A stretch of 64,000 bases of DNA from Adiantum capillus-veneris. Taxonomy: Eukaryota; Streptophyta; Polypodiopsida; Polypodiales; Pteridaceae. The notes below the pieces were generated by a model that was not told the DNA's origin, did not search any database, and saw only the letters and a program-made list of their open reading frames with translations. The stretch is taken from contig CM043960.1 of assembly GCA_014529385.2 (NCBI GenBank), positions 125,035,543 through 125,099,542 of the forward strand, given 5' to 3'. The stretch's first letter is position 1. Each line of letters opens with the position of its first letter. Of this stretch, positions 32,280-43,738 are shown piece after piece. Made by a program: the position numbers and the translations under genes.

Positions 32280-33570
32280 AATATGCTACTGACCAAGACT
32301 TTAAGTACGTAATTACAGCCTTTGCAATAGGGAAAAAAAACAACCATTCACCTTGAAGGATGGTTATCTTGCAAACGACAATAGGCTATGTGTTAATCAC
32401 CCATACAACAAGAAATTCATGTATGAATCCCATGCTTCTCCTTATGCGGGGCAAAGAGGATTTCATAGTCTACTCTTTGAGGAGTAGCAATGTATTTTTG
32501 TTGGTCTACCATGCAAAGTAAACATACAAGAGTATGTTTCAAAATGCGTGGTATACCAAAAGTTAAAGTTTGATCAAGGGAAGCAACTTGGATTGTTTGA
32601 GTTGATAGGCGTAACAAGAAAACACACTCTATGCCTGTCAAAAATACTATCAAGGCACATCAAATGGCAACCCTCTTCAAGTCTCAAATTTTCAAGCATC
32701 ATGGCTTTCCAACATCCATAGTGTCGGACAAAGATCCTAGAATGACCAGTAATTTCTAAAAGGGTTTCTTTTGGTATCTAGGAAGTAGATTAAATTTCTC
32801 TTTTGGCCTATCATCCACAAACGGATGACCAAAGTGAAACAACTAATCTAACGATTTTTGATCTACTAAAAGCCTATGTCATGGAAGTAGATCAATGTTT
32901 TCAATGATAGAAGTACCTACCTCTTGTAGAGTATGCGCACAATGATATTGTACATACTTCTATGGGGAAAGTACCTTTTGAAGTTAAAGAAGGAAGATCC
33001 AAAAGTCCCTTACTACTTAAAGTGCATGGGAAGATCTTCGCCTGCTGATGAATATAGCCGACGAGTCTCGGCTGATGAATATAGCCGAGACTCACAAGAA
33101 TCTTTTCCAAAGATTAAAGAGGTTATAAACATCTCAAAGCGAAGGCAAAAAGGGTTGCTACTAATAAGCATAGAAGAGACTTAACCTTTATGAAAAATGA
33201 TTGGATCATTCTAACGTTTCTCAAGGCTCATCTAAGGCATATTAAGGGCAAGAATCCTTCGGGCCACGAAGAGTATTATGCTAAACTAGCAAAAAGATAC
33301 TATGGTCCTTTTTAAATTCTTAAGCCAATCAATGAGATGGCTTATCAATTAAAGTTTCCCAACCATTGGATCATACAAAATGATTTCCATGAGAGCCTAC
33401 GTAAGCCTTACAAAGGAGTGCCATCAAAAGAAGCAATAGTTGCAGACCCTCCAAAAATGGAAGATCAAGAAGATGTACTTCAATCTAAGTCCATCCTATG
33501 ACAAGAAGACAAGATATTAAGAAAAGGTAAGATTATCTGACGATATTAAGTTAAAAAATTATCCTTTTAA
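32280..33570 (+). pseudogene. G3 integrase remnant with chromodomain-like end
   Basis: The zinc-finger region is degenerate (SKCVVYQKLK at about 32540). The core shows HGFPTSIVSDKDPRMTSNF (second catalytic Asp, about 32695-32755) and a worn AYHPQTDGQ-like stretch. The SH3-like tail reads LAKRYYGPF...NEMAYQLKFP (about 33285-33360). A final KGKII-x-RY-x-VK-x-YPFKDAKWMQ segment (about 33520-33590) resembles a chromodomain (RGR..EYLVKWKGYP..EATWE). It is broken by many stops. Confidence 0.75.
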
Positions 33571-33990
33571 AGATGCAAAATGGATGCAAGGAGCCTAGCC
33601 TAAGGATAATATGAACCTTGTCAATGCTTACAATGTTGCACTAGAGTAAGCATATGAAAATGCATTTAAATGAAAAATGTTTTTGTCTTATAAGACTAGT
33701 TCTCTTTTTATTGTGCAAAAATTTAAATAGTATGCATGCTGAGGATCATGTTTGTTGTGACCACGTCTCACAAACACCAAATAGAACTTGTCACTCTACT
33801 TTGGAAGTATGATATGGACTAAAGAGCAGAAATGCTTACGGCAGCTACGTCTCTCAAGCACCAAATGGATTAGTCATCCATCTTAGAATGACGTCGAACG
33901 GTAAAAATGGATCCTCTACCTGCTAAGTAACATGGACTAATGACTAGGATTTATCTTCTCCACCTCATAGTCAAGGACGACTATGATTTC

Positions 33991-34003
33991 AAGAGAGAGG
34001 TAA
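33991..34003 (+). other. Polypurine tract of G3
   Basis: AAGAGAGAGGTAA ends immediately before the 3' LTR start TGTCATAA. Confidence 0.7.
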
Positions 34004-34104
34004 TGTCATAAAATCTAATATCTAGCTTACCCAAATGATTTTCTCATGTTGAATTGATCATTTAATGTGGGAGATTAAATGGGAACAAGAGTTAGAATTG
34101 AGAC

Positions 34105-34310
34105 ATGTGCTTCTAGACCTATCTCAGTAGGGGACCAAAAGGAGAGATGATTGCATCTCAATACGGGTCCAAAAGGAGATGGTCTACCAAAGAGCAATGT
34201 GCAATAAGTGCTTCTAGACTTATCTCAGTAGGGGACCAAGAGGAGAGATGGTTACATCTCAATACGGGTCCAAAAGGAGGTAGTCTATCAAAGAGTAACG
34301 TGCATCTAAT
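34105..34310 (+). repeat. Two-unit tandem repeat, about 105 bp
   Basis: GTGCTTCTAGAC(C/T)TATCTCAG opens each unit; both contain ATCTCAATACGGGTCC. They lie inside the G3 3' LTR. Confidence 0.85.
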
Positions 34311-34414
34311 GGAGCTTAAAAGACCTTAGGGTTAGCTTCATTGAAGACCTCGAATGGTTAGTGTTAAAAGTCCTTTAACCTTAGGCAAGCTAGGGCTGAG
34401 CTTGAGGTGGGAAC

Positions 34415-34520
34415 CCGACCTAAGGTGCTTGAGGTGCTTGTCGTGCTTGATGACTAAGGTGCTTGAGGTGCTTGGCATGCTTGATGACCAAGGTACTTGA
34501 GGTGCTTGTCATATTTAATG
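34415..34520 (+). repeat. Short tandem repeat, about 38 bp units
   Basis: AAGGT(G/A)CTTGAGGTGCTTG recurs about three times just before the 76-bp array. Confidence 0.75.
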
Positions 34521-34778
34521 AGGAAGGTGCTTGAGAAGCTTCCCATGCTTGGGGGGTAAGGTGCTTGAGTCAAAAAGAGACCCTACAAACTTAATGAGGA
34601 AGGTGCTTGAGAAGCTTCCCATGCTTGGGAGTAAGGTTCTTGAGTGAAAAAGAGACCCTACAAACTTAATGAGGAAGGTGCTTGAGAAGCTTCCCATGCT
34701 TGGGGGGTAAGGTTCTTGAGTCAAAGAGAGACCCTACAAACTTCATGAGGAAGGTGCTTGAGAAGCTTCCTATGCATG
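34520..34778 (+). repeat. 76-bp minisatellite, 3.4 units
   Basis: Units start at 34520, 34596, 34671 and 34747, each with GAGGAAGGTGCTTGAGAAGC. The period is 75-76 bp. It lies inside the G3 3' LTR. Confidence 0.93.
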
Positions 34779-35100
34779 AAAGTCCCAAAGTTAGGGGAAT
34801 CTTTGACTTAACCTTCCACTCACCCAAAGGGAACCCCTTTTCTCAAAAGACACATGGGACACATGTCAGACTCTCCCTAAGCTTAACCACATGGTGTGCT
34901 TGCATGCTATTGGTTGGGCTAAAGAGGGATCCAATGAGCTTCTAGTTCCATCCAATAAATATCTAAATATTTTCAATCTCTCTCTCTCTAAGGGGTAAGG
35001 AGGACACTTGTCCAAAGACTACCCATGTACTTGAATGCATGCTGCATGTGATTGGCTAGGGGGAGAGGGTTCCAATGATCTTGAAATATGTGTAAAAGTT

Positions 35101-35552
35101 CATTAGGCAAAATTTGTACTCACAAAGGGGCCCTTTAAAGAGTTTGACTTTACCTCTCTCTACCAAAATGGATGCATGGATAAATTTTTGCAAACAAACT
35201 CCAAAGTTGGCAGAGGTTTGACAGTTAGAATGTCCTCTTCAAGCTCTATCTACTGATATATAGCACGCCATGAGATTTCTCATATTTTAGAAGATTCTTT
35301 GTTTGATTCACTTAGATTCCGACAGAGTTGTCACATCATAGGTGAATAAAAAAAAGCATCTTCTAAAATATGAGGAATCTCATGGCGTGCTATATATCAG
35401 TAGATAGAGCTTGAAGAGGACATTCTAAATATCCAACCTCCTCCAAATTTGGAGTTTGTTTGCAAAAAAATATCCATGTGCCCGTTTTGGTAGAGAGAGG
35501 TAAAGTCAAACTCCTTAAAGGGCCCCTTTGTGAGTCCAAATTTTGCCTAATG
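35101..35552. mobile_element. Foldback element (452 bp, arms about 190 bp)
   Basis: CATTAGGCAAAATTTG at the left is the inverse complement of CAAATTTTGCCTAATG at the right. The complementarity continues for about 190 bp each side (for example ACTGATATATAGCACGCCATGAG against CTCATGGCGTGCTATATATCAGT), with a loop of about 65 bp. The G3 5' LTR (about 28170) lacks it, so it is an insertion. No clear target duplication is visible. No coding capacity. One arm is similar to the MITE at 7372. Confidence 0.92.
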
Positions 35553-36278
35553 ACAACTCACCCCAAGCAAGCAAGGGGGGTGCTGGGGGGATATACACCA
35601 CCCACACACACATTTTGTGGATCATTCTCACTTGGTGAAAGTAGAGGAACTCCACCTCCTTCTCCAAGATTGTGAGAAGTAAGAGCCTACACTAACACTC
35701 TTGGCTATGGAATGCAAATCCAACCAAGACCCATGCTTCAATGCTTAAGCTTGACATCTTCTCCATCTTCATTACTATGCTATTGAGAAGAGTGGTGATA
35801 AGTGAGGAACTATTTATTTCTCCTATGGAATGTTTCTTTTTCCTCTTCCCTATCCTCATTCCCCTCTAGCTCTCTCCACCTTTGAAGGTGTTTGAGGCCT
35901 TGGGATAGTTAATGCTTTCTTCAAAGTTTATGTTATGCTTGTGATGCATGAAGCTTTCCATCTTCATTGCATCACCTAGGTCACAAGGAACACAAAGATT
36001 GTATTTTACCAAGTCTCTCTTGATGGGAGAAACTATAGTACAAATGCCTATTGGAGGGGGGACTGGCTCCGTGTGAATCCGGTTCTCAATTGTTGTCAGG
36101 CTCTCTAAACTCTCTCTCTTGCAAAAGTATTGTTCATGCCAAGCTAACTAAATACCATGTTTATGTTGCTATCATCAATTAAGTTCACACGCTATGCTCA
36201 CAAAGTAATCTCACAAAAGTGCTTCATCTAATTTCCTAATTCCGCTACTCTCAAAGTTCATGGGCCATTTCCATTACA

Positions 36279-36791
36279 CCCACTTTTTTGCAAAATCTCG
36301 TTCATCAATGTGTTGCTTCTTGAATTCCTTGGCTAGCCTATCAACTCTTGCTTTCTTCTAAGATTTCCCTTCCCAAGCTGCTTTTTCTATTGTCATCAGC
36401 TTCTTGCTCTTCTTCTTTGCAAGTTCTTCCTAAATCGACTCAGAAACTTGTAATTTTCTTTTTTACCTTGTTAGGTCTATCGTCTGATTAGATCCCAATC
36501 TCTGATTTCTTCATCACTTCTTTCTTCCTAATAATGGAAGTGTTTTGAGTATTTTCTTCAATCATTTTTTGGGCCACTCCAATGGCCTGATAAGCAATTC
36601 TTGTAAGTAATTTTGGAGCTCTAAGATATGTTACCTTTGCATTCTAAAAGATACTTTTCATGATTAATCATCATTGGCTGAGTCTGTTGGTAAGCCCATA
36701 TATATGTATGGTTTGGTGTTGTGAATCATGCTAGCCTCTCGTCTTCAAGCAGAAAGAACTCGATAAACATCCGTGAGGGCTGCTCATCCTC
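36279..36791. other. Non-coding flank right of G3
   Basis: No gene supported. A Lys/Glu-rich reading on the minus strand (about 36300-36450) is broken by stops. Confidence 0.4.
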
Positions 36792-37115
36792 TCAACATAT
36801 CATGTCAGAAAATGTGGCGGAGGCTCCTTTCCTAACTATTACTTTTTCTTCTAACTCCTTCTTGCCCTTCATTGGAGCACCTTCATTTGATAAGTCCAAT
36901 GCTTCAGCTATCAATACTTGCACTTTGTCATTTTTCAATGTGGTGATTTGTGTTGTTCCATCTTCCTTGATGCTTGTATATAACTCATGATCTCTCTTAA
37001 TGTCCATGCCGCATGAGTGCAAGTGGAAGTAGTTTAACAAATGTGTTTTCTTGGGAGATTCCTCCAGTAGCAATCTTCTGGCGAGGTTGTAAGCTTCTTC
37101 TGGTATCATGGACAA
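36792..37115 (-). CDS. Unrecognised 107-codon frame
   Basis: Open from Met 37115 (MSMIPEEAYNLARRLLLEE) to 36792, mixed charge and plausibly globular, without signal peptide or membrane segment. A neighbouring direct repeat (GCGAGG(T/G)TGTA(A/G)GCTTCTTCT at about 37082 and 37157) shows that part of it was once duplicated. It could be an exon of a decayed gene or chance. I recognise no family. Confidence 0.3.
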   Translation of the reverse strand: MSMIPEEAYNLARRLLLEESPKKTHLLNYFHLHSCGMDIKRDHELYTSIKEDGTTQITTLKNDKVQVLIAEALDLSNEGAPMKGKKELEEKVIVRKGASATFSDMIC

Positions 37116-37199
37116 CAGATATATTTTTTGAGAGCTTCCTCCTCTGACAATCTATTGGCGAGGGTGTAGGCTTCTTCTAGTATCATGGAAAGAACTACA

Positions 37200-38738
37200 T
37201 ATTGTTATCCAGGTCTCTGCAGACAGCTTCATAAATGGTGGTTCCTTCCAACTTTAATGTTTCTCTTTCAATGTATGTTGACGTCTCTCTAAGAAAGTCC
37301 TTGAGAATGGTGATCTAGTAATTGCTCCATCTTCTTCTTGCAACTCCACTTCTTGTGGTTGCCCTTGGTGTCATTCTTCATAGCTCCTATAAAATTATCG
37401 CATCTTTAGTGATCTTTCAGAGCTAAATATTCCATTTTCATGCTTCCATGCATTTGTTGGAATTGTTGGTTCTCTCACTAGCTTAGAATGATTATATGAC
37501 TCATGCAAAGTTCATAAAACTTGAGAAAATTCTATTTATGCAAGATTAAGACCAAAACACAATTTTTTCTTGGGTATCATGGTTTTTAGCTTATTTTGAC
37601 AGTTGACCCTAGAGGCTCTTTGTCCTCAATGGCTTAAGGATCTGGTAAAAATGTGATGTGAAATGGATGAGAAGTTTGGCTGAAATATAGGTTTCGATAT
37701 CAAGTTCAAGCTCAAAATGGGTTTTATGATCAAAGGATTTGATATTTTTCTTGATAAGAATAATACAAGGGCTCACTCAAAGCTGGTCGTCTGGCACGGG
37801 AAATCCATGCAAAGAAAAAATAAGATTTGTTTCCTGAGCATGTAGATTTGGCTTGAGTTTGACTATCTGCTTGGTGGAAATGTTTTTGGTGATATTTAAA
37901 TGAGCATCCCGTATCATGATTATGACTCTCCATGCAAGGTTTTGACCATTTTTTGCTTTCTACTAAGAGGAAAATTTTAGCACATGAAGTTGGGTATTTC
38001 CAATTCACTTGAAAATTTCTAGGCATGAGTTTTTAAGATGTCATAATCCACTAGTATCATCAAAAAAGAAGGTTGGCACAAAATGAATCAGGCAGGGAAA
38101 AAATTTCTTTTTGTTTACCTTACAAAAACAAAACAAGAATCACCTTTATGAACATTCTTACAAGCACACATAATCCCTTGAGACACATTTGAGGTGTCAC
38201 TTTCACATATGGAAGCCACTATCTTTGCAATCTAAATGAGGCACCGAATCTTGAAATGGACCATAGGCCATTGTCTAGCACAATGCATGATCATAAACTT
38301 GTTGTAGTAGACCTATAGAAACCATGTATGAAGTATCTCTTCATTCCATTCCCATTTAAGTTGTTCATGGTATTTTTGACGCTTTCTTCCCCCACAAGTT
38401 TATTTAACTTGTTAGACCTTGCATGTACACTTTTTTGTTGTCTTCTTTACAAAAGTTGGTAGCGAGACTCACCTAGCACCAAGGAAAAAATGTGATTTTT
38501 TCTTGCAAATGTTTTCTAAAGGGCATTTCTAGTGTTGATGTTAAGGCTTGTTAGTCTACCTAAGAATGATCCACCTACAACTTTTGGATAGATTTGTGTG
38601 ACTCTGATGTTGGTTACGGATTGTTTTGCATTTTGTAGGATGAGGGTTTGTTTGTGATTTCTACCCACCATTCTTGACATCCAATTGAACTAAAATGGAG
38701 TGTAGCTCATGATTGTGGATCCCTCGAAGGTTGCTGTA

Positions 38739-38775
<37 letters not shown>

Positions 38776-40500
38776 ACTCTCACAAAGTAGAGATGAGACC
38801 ACTAGAGGGAAGGTAAGTATACATACCCTAGTCTTCTGACTCACTTTCTGAAAAAACTTCAGAGTTAGTCCTATCTCATATGTACAATGACCTACGGATT
38901 GAAAATTTTTAAAATCGGACATCATATGGTCAAATTCCATCAGTTTTGCCAAATCAACTCTTTTCAGCTTAAACGGTTTTGTAACTTAAGTGACCATTGC
39001 CAAATCTTGATCAAACGACCTTCGAATCAACTTTTAGGGGCTCCTATCACTTCATAGACTCTTTGTACTTGTATCCTTCTTTTCTTATAATTTACCTACC
39101 TTTTTGGTATTTTTTTCTTTAAAAATCAACAAAAATAGAAAAAAATAGCAAATTTAAGTGAAAACATTTTACAAATAGCTAGAAAACTAGAGAACCTAAT
39201 CAAGAAAAATCTCTCTTTGTCCTTTTTTAATGGATTACTCCACTTTTTATTAGTATCTTAGTTTTAAAAAACATTACTATGTACATATTTACACACACCA
39301 AAGGACCCATATATGACGTTTGTCCCTTGTTCTAGATATAGCTCATCTTTTAAAGGCATAAAATCAAGAATTTTGTAGTCATCGCAATCAAGCACCATTT
39401 ATAACACCAAAATCTATAAAACAATGCCCCTTTTCTAATTTGATCCATGGGTCCACATTCGGAATACCTCCCCCCTCCTAGTTGGAGTTCTCTTGAATGA
39501 CAGCGAGTCATCAGAATGGTGTTGTGCATCGGTGTCAAAGAAATTCCTGATGCAAGGCCTTGTAATATGGACCTATGTATGATGCATAAGTCAATGCATG
39601 AAAAAATTAATGACGTGTGAGAGGCTGTGAGAGATGGGTCTTAAGCAAACTGGTCAAGGACGTTGATAAATCATTTTTTGTCTATACATAGTAGTGGGTA
39701 TATGCATGGAAATGTATATATAAAGAGGTTTTTACATGCGCTTGGAATATTTTCTAATGTGGTATTTGGTTTCAGGTATGGCAAACGATGTATATATGTC
39801 AAATAGTCATGTTGCGTGTCGACGGTTGGGCACATGCACGTGTCTGGACAAGGTATCAAAGCCTTGGATGTGGTCCCAAGTGGCTTGTTTTGGCTCTAGG
39901 GAATTTTTTGATATTTTTATAATGTAAATAATGCAAGCAACAAGTGTGGGCACTCTCATCCCACCCAGGAAGTTTGACACATATGCAATAGCTGCCTATT
40001 TGTAGCATCGGATATGTAGCGATGCACGATCCACCCTAGAAGTGATAAAAAGTGGTATGTGAGAATGTGGTAATGATATTTGGGTATCAAGGACCAAGCC
40101 TACAAAATTTGGTGGATTTTGGAGTCCGTTTGGTATTTTTTCCATGAAAAATGCCCATCCAAAGGGTCAAAATTGGCCAAAACTTGGCCCAAAAAAGTTA
40201 AAAACATGGTCAAAACTGGTGTGAAAAGACTGAAATTTGACACATCACTCACGATGCCATGATGGTTCAGGCTGAAGGAGAACTTTTAAAGCCAATACTC
40301 AGCACTTTCACCTCTCTATGTGTGGGAGGAAGCAGGGTTCCTACAGGTGGTCTAGTGCAGTCCCATCTCGTTCGTGTCCTGTTTTTTAGTGTGCGGAGAA
40401 GTGAATGAGAGTTTCTTCTCTTCAATTTTGCACTTGGGAGAGTCTATGGAAGTTTTGAGGTTTTCTTGGATGTGTGTGTGCGAAGAATTGAGGGAAGAAA
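37200..40500. other. Non-coding, AT-rich stretch
   Basis: No supported gene. A 98-codon minus-strand frame (37730-38026) and a few shorter ones match nothing I know. A TC microsatellite lies at 38739-38770. Confidence 0.45.
38739..38770 (+). repeat. (CT)n microsatellite
   Basis: About 15 CT units followed by CACTCTCACTCTCAC. Confidence 0.92.
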
Positions 40501-40576
40501 GTGCATCTTTCTACAAGACTATGTGACCCTGTATCGCTGCCATTAGGGTTGGGGCTACTCCAAAGAGTCCAACAGA

Positions 40577-41157
40577 GTGGAGTTTGGTGAAGTCAGAATT
40601 CTCAACATCTTTGATTTGGACAACGGTCAATGGCTTTCCATCACTATTACAGTTGGAAGTTGGGTTCTCTTGCAGCAGCTGAGGAAGAGAAAGTGCACGG
40701 AAAATGAGTTTTCAAACAATTATAAAGGTAGGGTGAAAAACTTTCGCTTGTCACAAACGGGCTAAGCAGTCAAAGAGATTCTCATTCTCACAAACCGTCC
40801 AAATTGTAAGTTTTCTTACATCCACAATAGATTTTACTCTTCACTTATATTTTGTGTGTTTAACTTGCCAGTTGCAGATATTTATCCTTCTGACAAAGAA
40901 GACTGGCAGCCCGTGGATTGCATTATTGACATTTTTTATGCACCCCATGCAATTGAGGGAGAGCTACTCTATAACACTAGCGCCAAAAGAGCGTTCGATG
41001 AAAGGGGGGTTTTCTTCTTTGACCACTTTTATAATGCTCCGTGTTTTGCGCTTGGGTTTGGCACTCTAGAATATCTCTCGCTTCGTTTGAAGAACAGCCC
41101 AAAGTGGCTAGTCCCTTCATCTGAAACCTATGAGTGTTTTAAACTAAAGCTCCATTA
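40577..41157 (+). pseudogene. Unrecognised two-exon gene remnant
   Basis: A frame from 40577 (VRILNIFDLDNGQWLSITI near its start) runs to a TAA at 40763-40765 and continues in frame to a donor GTAAG at 40806. An acceptor TTGCCAG ends at 40871, giving a 66-nt intron. The frame is kept across it into VADIYPSDKEDWQPVD...AFDERGVFFFDHFYNAP and a stop at 41155-41157. A short intron with a kept frame suggests a real former gene; the TAA suggests it is dead. I recognise no domain. Confidence 0.45.
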
Positions 41158-41171
41158 GGAAATACAAAAGT

Positions 41172-41515
41172 GCTTAAGACCAAATATTTCTAGTCGGTTG
41201 GTACGTGTTTCAATCTTCATGCCCATGCATGTGTTCGTCGATTTTTTCCATGATGAAGAGAATAGGAAGACTGAAACTATGCTACTCTGCAAGACAGAGT
41301 AGCATGAGACCAAATATTTCTAGTTGGTTGGTACGTGTTTCAATCTTCATGCCCATGCATGTGTTTGTCGACTTTCATCATGGAAAAAGTGCTTAAGACC
41401 AAATATTTCTAGTCGGTTGGTACACGTTTCAATCTTCATGCCCATGCATGTGTTCGTCGACTTTTTCCATGATGAAGAGAATAGGAAGACTGAAACTATG
41501 CTACTCTGCAAGACA
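41172..41515 (+). repeat. Three-fold local duplication (about 130 and 87 bp spacing)
   Basis: GACCAAATATTTCTAGT(C/T)GGTTGG followed by TGTTTCAATCTTCATGCCCATG occurs at about 41178, 41309 and 41396. The copy between is shortened. The repeats read partly through the frames on either side, so they arose within former coding sequence. Confidence 0.9.
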
Positions 41516-41767
41516 GAGAAATGCCTCAATTTTTTGGATGAATCTTGGGATTTCCATGATTCTGATGGAATCTTATGCAAGGTAAATAAGAAGTCTATTG
41601 TGTGTAAGTGCATGATAGCTTCTCAAAATTTCATAGCTTCCTTCCACTACATAAGGTGGCATCGAGTGAATGGTCATTTGGTAGCTTTGGACCAAGATTT
41701 AAGTGATGTCCTGAAAAATCTTTTGAGAATGCTTGAGGTATGGTGTGGAATTGATCACTGTTCTTAG
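41411..41767 (+). pseudogene. Unrecognised frame after the duplication
   Basis: Open to a TAG at 41765-41767, with segments FVDFFHDEENRKTE, CLNFLDESWDFHDSDG and FHYIRWHRVNGHLVALD. It looks like normal protein composition rather than noise. It may be the 3' part of the gene at 40577, disrupted by the duplication. Function unknown. Confidence 0.4.
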
Positions 41768-42238
41768 CATTCGAGGCAATGTGACACTATGACATGTATG
41801 CGAGGATTTGGAGAATGAGGTTGACCTAAGCCTGCCTCTAAAATTTCTTTTCTAGTGCAACATGCGAAAGGTAGTATGTTTTGTATGTAAACATTAATGT
41901 TGCGTTAATTATTTCATTGTTGGTTATCATCACAAAATATTGGTCTAATCTGACTGTTCGATTAACTGTCATACAGATGCCTCAGAGAAAGGAGAAGAAG
42001 ACTTTGTGCACAGAGATAAAGGACAACCTATTTTTTCCATTGCAATGCAACTCTTGATTGAATAAGGTAGCTCACACAATATATCACATTTCTCTGAACT
42101 GGAAATATTATATAAAGCAGTTGACAGCAAGCTTGTAATCTATATTCATGCAAAATGCATTGTTAAGGAATTTCTTGAAAGTAAAGTCTGAGAACAATTA
42201 TCTTTTCAAATTTGACTCAAGTTGTCTTTACATTGGGT

Positions 42239-43580
42239 TTAATACATTGAGTTATTAGGAATGGAAGGTGAGTGAGGAGGTAATTGAGTAACATCGGAAG
42301 CTTTAGGTATTGATGGTGTTGGGTCATGCGGAGGAGATGGTTTGGGGGTTGGGTGATGGGTTTGGGGTTGAGGAAAAGATTGTGCAGTGGCCTTGTCTTC
42401 CTTGATAAAATCAAGTATCACAAAATAACTAGAGGTTGAGTGGCTAGAAATAGGCGGGGAGGCCAATCCAGGCGCTTGTTGTGTCATTGGTTGAGGTGCT
42501 ACTTCATACCTCCAAGGTGGAGGCCGAGGTTCTGGTCGTGGGGGTGGTGGGACAAATGCATTGGCGGCTCCTGAAGGACGTGTCTCCACAAGATTGATCA
42601 TATTCTGGATCATCGTCATCTCTGAATGCCTCCACATGGACGCTCAAATAATCTGCTAAGTTCCTTGCCCACAAATAAATTCCCTAGATTTTATATGTAA
42701 TTCAAAGAAATCATGTGTGCAAGGATTACAAAAGCAAAACACTGCACTTACACTTCTAGGCTCCTCAGCATAAATGCGTTTGAGAAGAAGGTCCGCATTT
42801 ACAAGAACTCTCCATCGACAAGAATGCCCATCGTTTTGTTTTGGGACCTTGCAACTCAAAATCAGCATATCTTCCCAAACACTATCTTGGGTCAATGCTT
42901 CCCATGCAGCAACAAGTTTCTGAACAAACCTACAAGACATAGCATATGGTGACCACAGGTTGCATCAAAATTGCAGAATCAAGAAACAAGTAACTATGTA
43001 CCTTCGGACATGCCCATGAAAACCATGCGCAGAATTTGCAAGGTAGCAATGCTTGCGCTCAATGTTTAGTCCAAAAAGGCTCCAGTGTGAACTGATTGCA
43101 CAAAATAAGGAATTAGTTTGTTATTCATAGTATACAAAATATTGAAGAATAACAAGATTAAAAACACTTACTTTTTGTTGGAAGCTAAAAGTAAAACTTT
43201 TGTCGTGTCCATGTTGACTCGTTGAACCAATGAACAAATTCTATCAAGGAAGTGGACTGCAAGGTAAGCACGACTGACATATGTTGACTCGTTGAAACCA
43301 ATGAACAAATTCTATCAAGGAAGTGAACTGCAAGATAAGCACGACTGACAGATGTGCATCTAAGACGGATACGTTGGATTGTTGATTCCATGCAAGGTTA
43401 GAAACTAGCATGCTGCAAATTGAGAAAATTAATTGATGAGGATCTCCAATAAGCCATAATCAAATAAACACGTCTACAAAAATAATATAACATACCAAAG
43501 ATCAAAATTTAAAATTTGGTTCGTAAGCTCCCTCACACTATTCTAAAAAACATCTATCTCACGAGAGGGCCGTAATGAAA
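42239..43580 (-). pseudogene. Ulp1 (C48)-like cysteine protease gene, at least four exons
   Basis: Ulp1/SENP-type proteases cut SUMO-like tags. Minus-strand exons: up to 43172; 43002-43091; 42752-42929; from 42655. Introns of 80, 72 and about 96 nt have GTAAGTG/GTACATA/GTAAGTG donors and AG acceptors and keep the frame. The joined frame gives VLLLASNKN-SHWSLFGLNIE (catalytic His in HW), CYLANSAHG (where YLDS is usual, so the catalytic Asp seems lost), then VPKQNDGHSCRWRVL (Gln and catalytic Cys). A proline-rich tail follows (42239-42637) after a TGA. A 74-bp tandem duplication near 43224-43370 disrupts the first exon. Similar proteases occur in hosts and in several plant DNA transposons. Confidence 0.68.
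43224..43370 (-). repeat. 74-bp tandem duplication in the Ulp1-like gene
   Basis: TGTTGACTCGTTGAA(A)CCAATG and the following bases to AAGCACGACTGACA occur twice in a row with few differences. Confidence 0.9.
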
Positions 43581-43738
43581 ATACAAAATGTGGCTCCAGA
43601 CAAAAAGTGTTACGTCGAAAGTTAGGCTGAGGAAACTTAGGATCTTATTGTTAGCTTGGTCAATTGCTAACAATATCTCCCGTTCATTTGACTCGGCTGA
43701 AGGCTCTTCCAGAAGTAGCTCTTGGGTCCGCTCCACAT

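Larger units (their letters stand above)
28098..36278 (+). mobile_element. G3: decayed Ty3/gypsy chromovirus
   Basis: Plus-strand order: truncated 5' LTR, tRNA-Met primer site, gag, protease, partial RT, RNase H, integrase with a chromodomain-like end, polypurine tract, full 3' LTR. Stops and shifts occur throughout, and the central RT, including its catalytic box, is missing. The primer site and chromodomain-like tail indicate a chromovirus. The 5' LTR lacks its first part, so no target duplication can be tested. G1 is a relative. Confidence 0.9.
34004..36278 (+). repeat. 3' LTR of G3 (2,275 bp with a nested foldback)
   Basis: TGTCATAAAATCTAATATC... to ...CATTTCCATTACA. The start matches the G1 LTR start; the end matches the G3 5' LTR. 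Internal minisatellites (34105-34310, 34415-34778) and the 452-bp foldback (35101-35552) inflate it. Confidence 0.88.

Noticed and set aside
43185-43391. RAYLAVHFLDRICSL looked like a cyclin box.
   Set aside because: Splicing the frame to the next exons gives HWSL and the Gln/Cys region of a Ulp1 protease, which explains the whole segment better.
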